NCBI GenBank assembly: GCA_023053575.1
Contig: JAKZAP010000012.1
Location: 3,038,230 to 3,102,229, forward strand
Direction of reading: 5' to 3'
Source: Branchinecta lynchi
Lineage: Eukaryota > Arthropoda > Branchiopoda > Anostraca > Branchinectidae
DNA length: 64,000 nucleotides
Under the pieces are notes generated by a model. That model saw only the letters and a list, made by a program, of their open reading frames with translations, searched no databases and had not been told where the DNA came from. This document shows positions 41,086 through 52,134 of this stretch, in pieces. The stretch's first letter is position 1, and each line of letters starts with the position of its first letter. Position numbers and translations under genes: made by a program.

Positions 41086-41278
41086 AACGAAGTAACGCAT
41101 TTTTTTAATAGTTTTTTTTTTTTTTTTTAAAGTAAAGGTGAAAATATTAAGGTAATTGTTAAGTTATGAATACAATTGTAAAGATAATATAATTTTAAAG
41201 TAAAAATAGAAAGAGTAAGTGCTACACTTGTGTCACTGAGTGGAGGAGGAGGGAAAAAAAAACGAAGTAACGCATTTT
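41086..41278 (-). mobile_element. Short poly(A) retroposon with 18-bp TSD inside R-B
   Basis: The TSD AACGAAGTAACGCATTTT lies at 41086-41103 and 41261-41278; the uninterrupted R-B copies have this site once. The insert contains a T-run (41112-41128), the poly(A) of a minus-strand insertion, and no ORF. Its body does not resemble the insert at 14762-14940. Confidence 0.8.
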
Positions 41279-41574
41279 CATCGGGTCTTCAAGCCTCTTA
41301 AAGTGAATAAGTGAGGGCTAACAAGACTGTCCCATCTCTGCCCTTTTCAGTTAAACTTTAAAATAAAAAGTTTAAACACATAATTATGAAGCTGATAGAG
41401 CGAGACTTCTCGTTCAGTAGTTGGTAAAAAGGACCCAGTTTTGTGGCGGCCAAACGACGCAGGAAAGTGGCAACACGAGATGACACAGGTTCAACAGACT
41501 TATGTGCCACACTGTGATCGAAAAACCACTCTTATCTTGCCACAGTTCTTAGTGGGGTCACGAAGAAACGCCTC

Positions 41575-41680
41575 TATTGCGAGCCTCTAGATCCCTTTTG
41601 GCACCGTCGAGACTTGAACCCGCGCCTGCGAACCTCTTCTGACATTCGGAGTAACTAAACGACAGGTTTACATCGTAAAA
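41575..41680 (-). repeat. tRNA-like B-box segment, possible SINE relic
   Basis: The minus strand has GGTTCAAGTCTCGACGGTG, a good pol III B box, preceded by a GTCGTTTAGTTACTCCG segment at A-box distance. The acceptor stem does not pair, so this is more likely a SINE relic than a tRNA gene. Confidence 0.35.
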
Positions 41681-42544
41681 CGGGAGTTGCAATTAGGCCA
41701 ATCCCAGCAGACGCTTTATGCTGTCGTAAAATTGGGTTTGGCATGCTTTATGTGCTTTCCTTGTGTTTTCGGGACTTTTCGAATTGATTCGCAGAAATCG
41801 CGAAGTAAACTAAAACTAGCTGGTTTATTGACGCAAGGGACCGCGCGCAGCTGTCTGTGTGCATCTGTGCAGCTGTCTTTACCGTCTAGAAACCAGTAGT
41901 TAGTGTGAGTCGTAAATTCCGACACTAATCCGAGGGTGCGTATACAGTCTTTGTATGCATGTATTGTACACTGGAAACCCAAGTGGCCGTGGTACAAAAT
42001 GTGAAATGCAAAGCAAGTAATTGCTAGGCTACATATTTAACACACTTTCGGATCTACAAAACAAAGAAAAAACTAACTACATAATTAAAATGGTTTCAAG
42101 AAAAGGGGACTTTGTTCCAGTCCCACCTAGACAAACACTGACAGGTTTGTAATTTATTATTAAATTTGGCGTTAAGCTTTTAGCTTGTCGCCCAAAAGAT
42201 CTGCTACTGAGCAGACTATGTATTTCTCTGGAGCAACTCCAACCTTAATCATTAAACAAAATTGTAGTCATCCCTGGAGCTCCGTGATGTTTCGGTTTTG
42301 TGACTTTTAATTATTTTGGTTATTGTTGTTGTGTTTCTGTCCTTTTTTTAATTTTTTCCATACTCCGTTTCTACCTAGACGGGTTAAGAGTACAATTAAA
42401 ATTAATTAATTAATTAAGTTTCTGGCAATATGACATGAAGTGGCCTCACTGTTCACTACTTCATTTACCCCTTGCTTGAAGATATAACTGCGACCGCTTT
42501 GATTGACCCCTTTTGACCAGATCATTCCTACTGTGTTTTTTATG
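41681..42544 (+). other. Non-coding stretch with a retroposon tail
   Basis: GGCGTTAAGCTTTTAGCTTG near 42170 matches a block of R-C near 3593. A (TTAA)n tail at 42396-42418 after GACGGGTTAAGAGTACAATT suggests a 5'-truncated + strand retroposon. No gene is seen. Confidence 0.45.
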
Positions 42545-43520
42545 GCACTTACCTTCCGGCCAAGTGCCGTATACCGACCACTTTTCCGTCGGTCGGTCGG
42601 TCAGTCGAGTGATTTCGAGTTAGGGTACTTCCAGATGTGCTAAGACGATGAAACTTGGCAGGCGTATTAAAGACCCGACCAAACTTAACTTGGCAATAGT
42701 CACTTCCCCTATCCGACCACTGTAGGGGGAGTCGAGGGAGGGGGAATCCCGAATCTTGATGTATGTATAAATTTGGAACGGGTGACCGGATCTTAATGAA
42801 ACTTGGTAGCTGGAACGACCTCGTGTCTCAGATGTCCGACTTTAAGTCCGGACAGGATCTGATCAGTGTGTGTGGGGGGGGGGGGGCGGAGGGGAGTGAA
42901 GCGATCAGGAAAAAAAATTGGTGAGAAGAACAAGCACACGCCCTATACATCACTGACAGAACTGGACCGGATTTGAGCACTGTGGGGGGAGATGGAGGGG
43001 GGTTCCTGAATTTCGGTAATCCGGAGTTAAGATACTTCCAGGTTGGCTACGACGGTGAAACTTAGCAGGCGTATCAGAGACCCGACCAGATTATCATGGA
43101 AATTGTCAGTTCCTCAATCCGCCATAGTGGGGTGGGGGGGGGGGGGGAGTGGAGGGACGAAAATGTGGGGGGGGGGACTGGAGGGAGGGGATTCCTGAAT
43201 CTTAAGGTATGCATCTTAATGAAACTTGATATTTGCAAAGACCTCGTGTCTCAGATGTCTCATTTCAAGTCCAGGCCGAATCCGATGAATCTGGGGGTGG
43301 ATGGGAGAACTGTAAATCTTTTCACACGCTTATAGTTGGCGACCGGGAAGAAACTTGGTAGGAAGAAGCACAAGCACTAGGTGACAGAACCGATTCGGGC
43401 ACTGTGGGGGAGTTGGGGGGGGGGGTCCGTAAGACGATGATCGCGAGTTAAGGTACTTCTAGATGTTCTGGGACGATGAAACTTGGCTGGAACATTAGAG
43501 ACTCGACAAGATAGGTTTAG
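42545..43520 (+). repeat. Satellite-like block, ~200-250 bp units
   Basis: The reverse-complement counterpart of 24620-26270: repeated GATGAAACTTGGCAGGCGTA, CGACCAAACTT or CGACCAGATTA, GTTAGGGTACTTCCAG, and G-tracts at 42870-42885, 43126-43146 and 43410-43424. It opens with GGTCGGTCGGTCAGTCGAG. Confidence 0.7.
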
Positions 43521-44240
43521 AAATTCTGACCATCCCTTAAAGTACTCTTCTTGTCCGCAAAGTACAAAAAAATAGTTTTATGCTCCCAATGACTCCATGA
43601 TCATTTTTGCCTATATACATTATCAGGTTTTGCTTATAAATGAACTTCGAGCTCCCTTAAAGTGCGCGTCTTAACCGAAAAGTGAAAAAATACTTCTGAT
43701 GTTACTATACATTTCGAGATCCCCGAGGTCGATGATCATTTATGCTACAAGGGTTTTGATTACAAATGGATTTCTAGCACCCTTAAAGTGCGCATAGTAA
43801 CCGAAAAGTTAAAGAAATACTGTTGACCAAATGATACATTATCATTTGTTTATAATACGTATATCATATTCATGATCCCAAGGGCCCCTGATCATTTTTG
43901 CCTCAAGGGTTGTTTTGTTTACAAAAATGAGTTCCTTCAAGTACAAATATACTTTTGAGGAAAATATAGATTTTCATGATCCCGATGAGCCCATGATCAT
44001 TTTTGCCGTAGGGGTTTTGCTTACAGATCAGTTTCTATCGCCCTTAAGGCGCTCATCATCACAGCCAATTGCAAAAATAAAATACTTTATACCAAACGAT
44101 ACATTCTCGTGACTTTCAAAGGCCCATGATCATTCTTATCCCAAGGCTTATGCTTAGAAATGGTCATAACAAACTTACGAAATGGCAAATTCCTACATCC
44201 ATCCTCTGAACCAGCCTTGCAAGTGCCATACGAGCTTCCA
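43521..44240 (-). repeat. Repeat R-C, minus-strand copy
   Basis: Repeats of CTTAAAGTGCGC.T.TTAACC, CCATGATCATTTTTGCC and a GGCACTTGCAAGGCTGGTTC-type block (seen here in reverse complement near 44215) match 2628-3020. Three or four diverged subunits. Confidence 0.65.
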
Positions 44241-44336
44241 GCTCTTGCTGTAAGACGGTTTCAAACTATGCCCTGTCTGGTTGAAACCAGCTTTATCTAT
44301 ATTTATTAATATCCAGAACTTATTTATTACTGTAGC

Positions 44337-44494
44337 CAAGGCCGTATCCGGTTGACCCCCTCCCCTGGAAACATAAAAAAATACTCATTTTTATAGGCTT
44401 TTCCCTCTGATCTATGTCTTTTTTGTACTTTTGTGCGATTCGCAGGCAACCCCCCCCCCCCCCCCCCCGAAATAATTTACTGAATACGGGCCTG
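44337..44494 (-). mobile_element. Poly-G hAT-like MITE, copy 4, with 8-bp TSD (7/8)
   Basis: The flanks are ACTGTAGC (44329-44336) and ACCGTAGC (44495-44502). Read on the minus strand it starts CAGGCCCGTATTCAG and ends CCGGATACGGCCTTG. A 20-odd base C-tract (44451-44468) is the G-tract of the family. Confidence 0.8.
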
Positions 44495-44639
44495 ACCGTA
44501 GCGCAACTGTCAGACCGTTCACTTCCGTCAGTCTTTTGCGAGTCTTAACCCCCTTGCTCATGGTCACTCGTTACGATCGGTTAAAGTGATGTCTGGATTC
44601 TCACAGTTTGATTTAAAACATCTGTGAATAATTCCCGAT

Positions 44640-44960
44640 GAATTTTTTTTAGCCTGCGTAGTAGTATGGTAGTAGTACGAAAACAATGCATGTAATACTA
44701 TTTAATAGCAAAGAATACTATCATTTAATGTGCCCCAGACTGGTCCAATCTTATGTAGTAGTATCCAGTAGCATCCTGTCTTGCCATAGTAGCATCGGGT
44801 CTTGCTAATAGTAGCATATTGTAGTATGCAGTAACACGGTAGCCTTGAACTAGAAGCATGTAGTAGCATCGTTAGTTCTGCATGCTACTTTTTCGTACTA
44901 CTTCATAGTACTATTTTGAGATAAATTTGTCATCGGGTTGGTAGTAGGCTAGTATATCTG
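44640..44960 (+). repeat. Degenerate GTA microsatellite patch
   Basis: GTAGTAGTATGGTAGTAGTA followed by many TAGTAGCAT and AGTAGTATCCAGTAGCAT words. It is low complexity and has no gene. Confidence 0.6.
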
Positions 44961-46124
44961 GGGTTCTTAGATTTAAACTTGTAGGCAGTTAGTGTTTCCC
45001 AAAATGTGTATTTCTTCTTTACATTTTTATTTTCTGTTTAATTGAAATTGGCTGCCAGTATTGTCAGGATTGTTTGATACCTGACCTTTTTTCTCGCCAC
45101 TATGGAGATCCTTAACAAGCAGTGGACGGTTTTTCTGGCATTTCGGCAACTACGAGTTTTAGATATAGCCTACAAGGATTTTTTTTTTCTACAAGGATTT
45201 CTCATTAAAAAATTAAACTTGAAACTTGGAAAGAACCCGATGGGAATAAGGAACTCCATTTACATACGGACTTTAAAGTCTTGGATCCATGTGGTCCGAG
45301 AAGGTGGGAGACACCATTTTACGATGGGTCGGATTTGTACGAACACACTGTTACCTTTGTTTTCCCCAAATTCCTCACGGTAGCCAACGTTCTCCACAAA
45401 TTACTTGAACACAATTCACTCCTGTACGCCAATCCGCCATTGCTAATTAACTATTCATTGATCTCCTGGCGCTGGTCAAAAGATTACTAAAACCTCCGAG
45501 AAGATCGAGTGCCGTGTAAGAGGATTAGAACAACCAAGTATATCACCATGTGGACGTTTAGATATGTCGGAAGAAGAAATCACCGGCTAGTTTGACATTG
45601 TTTGGTATCGGAAGCTGAATATTATTTAGCTCAATTTCAGAATCTTCAAGAAATCATCATCGTTTGCTTATTAGTGTCTGTTTTACATCCTTCTTTGGAC
45701 TTACGGGAATTAACAAGAAAAAACAGAAAACAAAATACTTAAAGAAATCGATAATGCAAATAATTAGTTAAATTTTTCTACACATTTTCCATATGCCTGC
45801 TACAGTAAAAACATTTTGTTAGATCCAAAGTCCAACTATGATTCCATCCTTTTCCATGTCGGGCGCTTCCGACCCGCACCGCGAGATGACCCAGCGGTCG
45901 GACCGAGTCTTGGCTTCATCTTGGGTCTTGGGTGGATGGGTTCTAGACGTTGCAAGTGCTAGAATGCTTATGATGTAACTCCTTTAAAATTGGCTTTTAT
46001 TTTGCTTGTGGTTGGTCAATTTGTAGTCGGTGCCAGGTCCTGGTTTACATCATATGCCCAGGAATCATTTACCCCTTGGCTTGAACGCAACGGATGCCTA
46101 CACGCAGTCTCATTCCGTCGAAGT
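44961..46124 (+). other. Non-coding stretch, nothing identified
   Basis: The short ORFs at 45102-45490 show no domain, no paralogue in the window and no splice-bounded structure. Confidence 0.4.
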
Positions 46125-46646
46125 ATTATTGTCATAATATAATAATAATATAATTGTAATAATAAGGCTTTCGCCTCTATAAATTTCCCGGGACAGTTTA
46201 CACACTAAATTGAATTTCAGCCAGGTGGTAGTCGACACCTGCTTTGAATTGGTTGATATTTTCGGCATTTTCAACACTTTCTGGGAGATTATTCCAACAT
46301 TCTACTATTCGGTTTCTAAAGCTCCATGTTCCGATGTCTTTTCGGAACTTCTTACCACTCAGTTTCAAGTTGTGTCCTCTGAGACCGATGTGGTTGAGGT
46401 GAAGACATCATCAGGCCTAATGTTATCATAATAACTATGGCAAATTTTAAAAGTTTCGATCAAATCACCTCGAAGAAATCTGTAAGATAAATTGGGTAAT
46501 CGTAGTTTTTGAAGCCGGTTTTCATAAGGCAGATGGCGAATGGCTGGCACTGTTTTTGTTGCTCTTCTTTGAACTTGCTCAGTGGCGATAACGTCTTTGA
46601 TATAGAAGTCATGGTTTGTGCATCCTTGTCTTGTCTTAGTGCACAC
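46125..46646 (-). pseudogene. LINE RT C-terminus of CR1/L2-like type
   Basis: On the minus strand the frame from 46646 reads IATEQVQRRATKTVPAIRHL, PYENRLQKLRLPNLSYRFLR and GDLIETFKICHSYYD, the classic conserved C-terminal RT segment of CR1/L2/Jockey-group LINEs. It continues into RGHNLKLSGKKFRKD and RNRIVECWNNLPESVENA down to about 46205. The 3' tail is TTATTATATTATTATTATA-type near 46130-46160. This is a third LINE lineage in the window. It is truncated at the 5' side. Confidence 0.8.
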
Positions 46647-47039
46647 CCCGTGAGAAATCTCGCTATTATTAGAAGTTGACTCCTGCAGACACTAACTGCT
46701 AATTACGTTCTGAGACAGACAGGTCATTACGGTACGAAACGCCCCCTTCTTAATTCTCAGGTTTGTTGCTTTTGCTTTGCTTTTCCCGAGTGTCGTTTTC
46801 TTGACTGGCTCGTTTTTGAGGTCTGGGATAACAGTGATAGGACAAGTACTACGTACGCCTACTTGGGTCAATTATTATCAGATACTTCCAAAGTCTGTAA
46901 GGAAATCAAGTAATTATGTACGTGACAACAAATGTACTTATGTAGCTAAGTGTACTTGAGCTTTAAATACGCGACTTGTCAATAGCAGCACTTCAAGACT
47001 ACACGTTGAAAGGACACAGTCTTTGCACCTTTCAATGGA

Positions 47040-47760
47040 ACTTCCACCATCAGTAGTATCAAGAACGGTAGTATGCTTGAATGCTCTTGATGACTATCTC
47101 TCCTTGCCGATGCAAAATCTCCGGCCTCTCCGGGTAGCTAGCGGAAGAAAGGCAGAAGTGGTGTCACAGCTGCACCCAAAGATCGCAGTGATTTACTGAC
47201 ACGTTGAGTTTGAGTCGTACGGACACGCTTAATCCTTCTTCCTGAGGATCACTGGCGTCTTTTGGACTTGGAGTCATATAGAGCGTGTTCCACCCTACTT
47301 ACCGTAGTTACTACGCATTACGTCACAAATTCTGGATTTTTGCCGTCAAGGCTGGAACTACTTTTCTATTTTCCCGCAGAATATCACGCCGCGGGCGAAT
47401 CCGACTAATCACGATTCAGAGATCCGTAGTTACAACGCTTACTACGCTCCCGAGCGTGGTAAGCAAATAGTTACTAATAGTTCCTATTTCGAGAAGGTTG
47501 GAACGGTCAGCGTAGTAACTTTTGGTGAGGTTGGAACGGAAATAGTAATTAATAGTTACTATTGGCACGAGGGTGGAACACGCTCATAGAGTATCTCCGG
47601 GTATCTAGCGGAATTAAGGCAGAAGCGGTGTCAGAGCTGCTGCCAAAGACCGCGGTGATTGATTGACAAAGGATTTGAGTCGTTGAGTCTGAGTCTTACG
47701 GACACGCTTACTCCTTCTTCCTGAGGAGCGCTGGCGTGTTTTGGACTTACTTGAATCCTT
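47040..47760 (+). repeat. Repeat shared with the giant inverted repeat, duplicated and MITE-split
   Basis: The blocks CTTGATGACTATCTCTCC, TCCGGGTAGCTAGCGGAA, GAGTTTGAGTCGTACGGACA and CTCCTTCTTCCTGAGGA match 51690-51860 and 55915-56110. A second unit lies at 47600-47755. The MITE at 47281-47585 sits between the two. Confidence 0.65.
47281..47585. mobile_element. MITE with GAGCGTGTTCCACCCT inverted ends
   Basis: The ends GAGCGTGTTCCACCCTA and GAGGGTGGAACACGCTC are near-perfect inverted repeats. ATA flanks both sides; the empty site in the relatives near 51855 (GTCATATAGAGTAT) has it once. So the TSD is ATA, or TA. No ORF. A relic lies at 39795-40030. Confidence 0.75.
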
Positions 47761-48864
47761 CACTCTCCTAAACTCCGTCGCAGTTTGCTCCCTGCGTGGT
47801 TGTTCGTGAGTTGCGTCGTAACCTTTCGTGACTGACCTCCAGACTGCGTCTCAACGTCTTCTACTTCTCCCATGGGTGGTCCGCAGACCAACTCGTGACA
47901 CACACTTCTCTCTGGCCCGATGTCCGCGATCACCACACCAGAGTTGGTGATCACGGAAAATACTTCTCGCCAGTAGTTCCTGCACCATCATCATTTCAAT
48001 TTGGTAAGACGAGTGTGGAAATAAATAGAGAATGACATTGTATAGCCGATCAGTCTGCGGTCGTTCTAAAAGTGTGGTTGTCAGATCTACAACGCGTATT
48101 ACGCTCCTGTGCTACGGTACTTTAACGGGTAATTAAGTTCAAGCAGTCAAAATAAAAAATAAACCCGCGCCCTCGAATCGGCGGCACACACGCTTATACA
48201 TCGGTGGGGGCGATTTGCTTGTGTTTTGTCGGTTCTTGACGCACATACAATTAAGTGTGGGAAACAACGTTTCCAGGGATCTAGGGATCCTCATGCGTCT
48301 AGACATGGGAAGATCGATTGATGGCAGCACGCACCTGGGAATTGCGTATTGCAACTGGCCCGCGTAATTTGAGAAAATTGAATTATCGATCCTTCCAGTT
48401 TAACCAGGGCTATAAAATGAAGGGGAGAAGTAGGCGGAAACGAATCGTGGTCATCAACAATACAGCTGGACCTTTGTTGGGATATTAACCCTCGGCGTAG
48501 TAATATGCATTACGATACCCATCGATATAAATGGATGAATAGATTTATTTAAAACCCGAAAGACCGTGGCCGAAAAAAATAATGTAGTAGGGAAAAACAT
48601 ACGTCGAAAACGCTCCTGGTTCTTCATGCGCCAATAGCGCCATTCCGGCAATATTAGTACCTATTCATAACTTATCAACTGAGGGCAAGGGAAAAGTAGA
48701 TCGGTACCTGCTCTCTATTCAGTTGTTTAAATAATTAAACAGGTTTTCAAGATTTAATGTGGGAAATGCCAAACTCGCTATGCATTCTCGCTATACACAT
48801 TTTGGCAAAGCTTACATTTGTTGACGGCTGCTAAGTTCAGTAATCTGGATCACTCGAATAAAAC
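47761..48864 (+). other. Non-coding stretch with a LINE-like tail
   Basis: At about 48535-48640 the minus strand has CGGCCACGGTCTTTCGGG followed by TTTAAATAAATC, similar in layout to the 3' ends of the two GGCC-block LINE families. GCGCCATTCCGGCAATATTA near 48640 recurs near 62797. No host gene is seen. Confidence 0.45.
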
Positions 48865-49184
48865 CAGACCAGGGACCCATACATTTCCTGTAATGACTCG
48901 CCATTCAGGGGGCTTGTCATTTCCTATGCTTCTATGGTGCTATGTTGCCCGAGCCTCACCTAGTTTCCAACATTTCCGCTTAGGTCTAATCGGCGCTCTT
49001 GCTAAGATAGATTGCCAGCATGCCACCAGGTACCTAAGCTAGGACAAAAGATCCAGGATACTCTTTCATTACAGAGAAATATTCCTAGTTCAGCACAACT
49101 GCTGCGAAAAATTTTGTCTATCTGGATAGTCGGGTATTTTATCCCCGTTTATGGCATGCATTTTGGGTCAAAATTGTTAAAAAT

Positions 49185-49520
49185 GTTGCCGAGAATACTC
49201 GAAATGTCGCCGAGAATCCATGAAATGTAGCCGAGAATGCTGTTTTTGTCGCCGAGATTTTTTGTGTGTATCCGAGACTGCAATGTTTGTTGCCGAGAAT
49301 GACAACTTTGTAGCCGAGATTTTCACTGAAAAACGTGTCGCCGAGAAATACGGATATGTGTTCGAAACCAAAAATCTAGTTCCCGAGATGGAACAAAGTG
49401 TCGCCGAGATTGCTAGAAATGTCGCCGAGATTTCGCGTAATGTCGCCGAGAATGCATGAAATGTCGCCGAGATTTCTTTGAAAATAACATACAAGTGAAA
49501 AAAGTGTCGCCGAGAATTGG
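49185..49520 (+). repeat. 21-bp minisatellite (left arm)
   Basis: About 14-15 units of consensus GTCGCCGAGAATNNNNGAAAT; almost all are 21 bp, with one 20 bp, one 27 bp and a longer one at the end. One frame reads a heptad such as VAEIARN VAEISRN VAE. The reverse-complement copy is at 58255-58575, and the 20-bp unit is shared, so the array predates the inversion. Confidence 0.85.
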
Positions 49521-49799
49521 AAAAAAAAATCAGCTTAGAACGAAAAATCTGATTTTTGAGATGGGAACAAATGTAGCCGACTTGGTGGTTGGTGAGGTCC
49601 TCCTTATTGTTCTATTTGTAAGTCCGGAACAAGTGTGATTCTTCGTTGCAGTACACGCTCACTACCATTGTAAGTGCTATATTTGCTATCGCACTCTTGT
49701 TGGTATTATTCTACTCAATAAACAATGTGAATGTGAACAACAGTTGCTCAAAAGTAAGATCCACAAAGAACTTTGAAAGGAAAGGATATGGCTCAGAGG

Positions 49800-50325
49800 C
49801 AGGGGCGTTGCGAAAGGGGGGGGGGATGCAACATTCGGTAACTTATTCGGTATAATTGCCAGGATTCGGTAGTTACCACGAACATGAAGAGGTCGAGTGA
49901 AGAACTGGTCGCAGACAAAAGGACTGATCTATGATTTCATCAATATTCCTTACTTTTATTCGTATCCTGAAAACAAGCTCTTATCAGAAATGTCTCGAAA
50001 ATTCTGCCTGCGGCGCTTTTCATAATATTAACTATTTTCCGGAAAGGTGCGTCATTTAGCTAGGTTTTAAACCAGTTTTAGGGATCGCGATTTTTCCAAA
50101 CCCTAAAAGCGAGAACCTGCATGGAAATAGCTGAATTTGGCAGGAAAAAAACAACTTAAAAAATCTCGCCTGCGGCGCTCACTTTATGTGATCATGGCTA
50201 GTAATGACTAGTCATACAGTAGCTGCTTCTGCCGGGATGTCGCTCTATCCGGTTTCTGGAAATTCTTAGGATCCTGGTGTTTTGGCTCTTCACTCAACTA
50301 CAAAAATTCACTTGCGACGCCCCTG
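49800..50325. mobile_element. hAT-like non-autonomous element (left arm)
   Basis: The TSD is CTCAGAGG (49792-49799) / CTCACAGG (50326-50333), 7 of 8 matching. The ends are CAGGGGCGTTGCGAAAGG and the reverse complement of CAGGGGCGTCGCAAGTG. An 8-bp TSD with CAGGG ends is typical of hAT. It contains an internal inverted pair ATTTCTGATAAGAGC / TAGCTATTTCC-type segments and no transposase. Its partner in the right arm is 57451-57979. Confidence 0.85.
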
Positions 50326-50774
50326 CTCACAGGTGCTAAGAAAGCTAGAGTAAGTATTGTCGTTGAAAGAAAGAAATAACTGAAACGCATTTATTTTACG
50401 GATATGTCATAAAAAAATGTGTTACCACCTAAAATTTTTGAAATAATGACTTTAGCACAAAAACCTGGTTCTGGGGAGCTTGACTTTGACATGGACGACT
50501 GATTTTCTCTTCCATTTAAGTCATCCACCAATAGCCTTGTATACTGGTTAGGGCTAAGGTTCAAGCATAGCAAGTATGATAGTTTGGCTCTTGCAATAGC
50601 CTTGTCGCATGGTTATGGTTAAGGTTCTAGTCTCCAAACATCGTTTGTATGGTAGTTTTGGTTCATCTTAAAAGGAAATGTCAGGTAAGCAGCACTTCAT
50701 AGCATCTCCATGACTGGAAGTGCAAGCCCATCTCAGAACCATGCTTGTTCATGGTTTCACATTCAAATCCAAGA

Positions 50775-51293
50775 TCAGAGCTTCTGAGAACTTAACAAGT
50801 CAGCAGGGCCAGGAATTGGCTCAAGCTCACTACTTCCGAACTGTAGTTTCAATGACTTATTAGGACTGTGATTGTTCAGCTCAACTTCAGAGACAAGAAG
50901 TGTTTTATCTGATAGGTAGATAACAGGAAATTTCAGTCCGGTGATGCAGCTTTTCCACCTCGAAATTCCGGCTTCCTCACTACTACAGATCCCCAGAAGC
51001 TGAGGAATATATCCTTTGCATACACGCTCCATGTACTGATTGTCAATTAATATACTTTTTCCAAATTTTGGCTATCACCCCTTGACTTCATATTTCAGGA
51101 AGTGCTCAATACTGTTCAAAACAGGAGCTTGAGTCCTAGTCAGCTGCTCCTGTTGGCTTTGGGCACGAATGATCACTGCATGGGCTTTGCCTATTCCTTC
51201 TTGCGGACCTTTAATAGCCGATTTCCCACACTGACTTCCATTATCGACAGCTGCATCTAACACTTCGGAATCCATCTTCGAATTTCCGATCAT
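50775..51293 (-). pseudogene. Unidentified two-part ORF (left arm copy)
   Basis: From 51293 the minus frame reads MIGNSKMDSEVLDAAVDNG, SQCGKSAIKGPQEGIGKA and SIEHFLKYEVKG, then TGA TAG, then in the same frame PKFGKSILIDNQYMERVCKG ... PIPGPADLLSSQKL to 50775. The right-arm copy (56497-57000) has the same double stop and nearly the same protein. The family is not recognised. It may be a decayed transposon gene. Confidence 0.5.
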
Positions 51294-51437
51294 AATGGCC
51301 GAGGCAGTTATGTTTCTTGATCAATGACTGTGCCCTGAAAAGGAGATCAAGTTGGGCACACATAGCACTCATCAGAAGAAACAATGGGATTCTCAAGTGT
51401 TAGGTTAATTGTGAATGAATTTGTGGTAAAACAATCA

Positions 51438-51510
51438 AAGATTCTTCCTTAAATATCTGATTTTGTGAATTTCTTCTCTGAAAATCAGATATTTAATGAA
51501 GAATCTTTAA
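51438..51510. repeat. Hairpin next to a diverged hammerhead-family segment
   Basis: AAAGATTCTTCCTTAAATAT pairs with ATATTTAATGAAGAATCTTT around a short loop. It is followed at 51534-51665 by AGGCTTGAGCCTGAAAAAGA, AAGGGCCGAAGTATCGCTC and a CAGTCAGTTTGGGCTGGA tail, recognisably the hammerhead family but with core CTGAAAA and GAAG in place of CTGANGA and GAAA. The mirror copy lies at 56100-56340. Confidence 0.65.
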
Positions 51511-52134
51511 TTCTTGTTCCACAAATTCATTTGCCAGCTTGACAGGCTTGAGCCTGAAAAAGACCCTTGCAATGAAGGGCCGAAGTATCGCTCTTATGAA
51601 ACTGTAGGTGACTTATCGGTTTGCTCCATACAAGATGATTTGCAGTCAGTTTGGGCTGGAGGACTATCTCCAACCTTCTTTATACTCTTGATGACTATCT
51701 CTCCATGCTGATTCAGAATCTCCGGGTACCTGCAGAAGAAATGAAGAAATGCTGCCAAAGCTGCGCTGACTCAGGATTTCAGTTGTTGAGTTTGAGTCGT
51801 TACGGACACGTTTACTCCTTCTTCCTGAGAATCACTGCCGTCTTCTGAACTTAGTCATATAGAGTATTATCCCACAACTAAAAGTTCTCCTGCTTTGGAA
51901 AGTGAACTGTTTGCTAATTCAGTCTCAGGCAAGGAGTTTTTAGCAAACTCTTTGCTTCAAAGACAATCTAGATCTGTCATGGAAGAAAAGCAAAAACGGC
52001 TCCATAGCCTGGTGCCAGAGAGCCAATGTCTGCAGATTCTCAGAAAAAGAGCCATTGACAGTCAAAGCTATTTCAGTCAATTCCGACTGGTGTCCTCCTT
52101 CGGGAAACGTAAATACCTCACTAATCCAGTGGGC

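Larger units (their letters stand above)
40200..41360 (+). repeat. Repeat R-B, copy 3, carrying two insertions
   Basis: It follows 19920-20330 in order but is interrupted after CAGAAT by a LINE (40288-40849) and after GAGCAACGAAGTAACGCATTT by a poly(A) retroposon (41104-41260). It ends CTTTTCAGTTAAACTTT. Confidence 0.7.

Noticed and set aside
49185..49520. CRISPR-like array of 21-bp repeats
   Set aside because: The repeats are contiguous and degenerate with no spacers, in a eukaryotic genome. It is a minisatellite.
49646..49855. Short ORF with a hydrophobic segment (TIVSAIFAIALLLVLFYSI)
   Set aside because: It lacks an ATG start and is cut by the hAT-like insertion. It is conserved in both arms only because the whole arm is duplicated.
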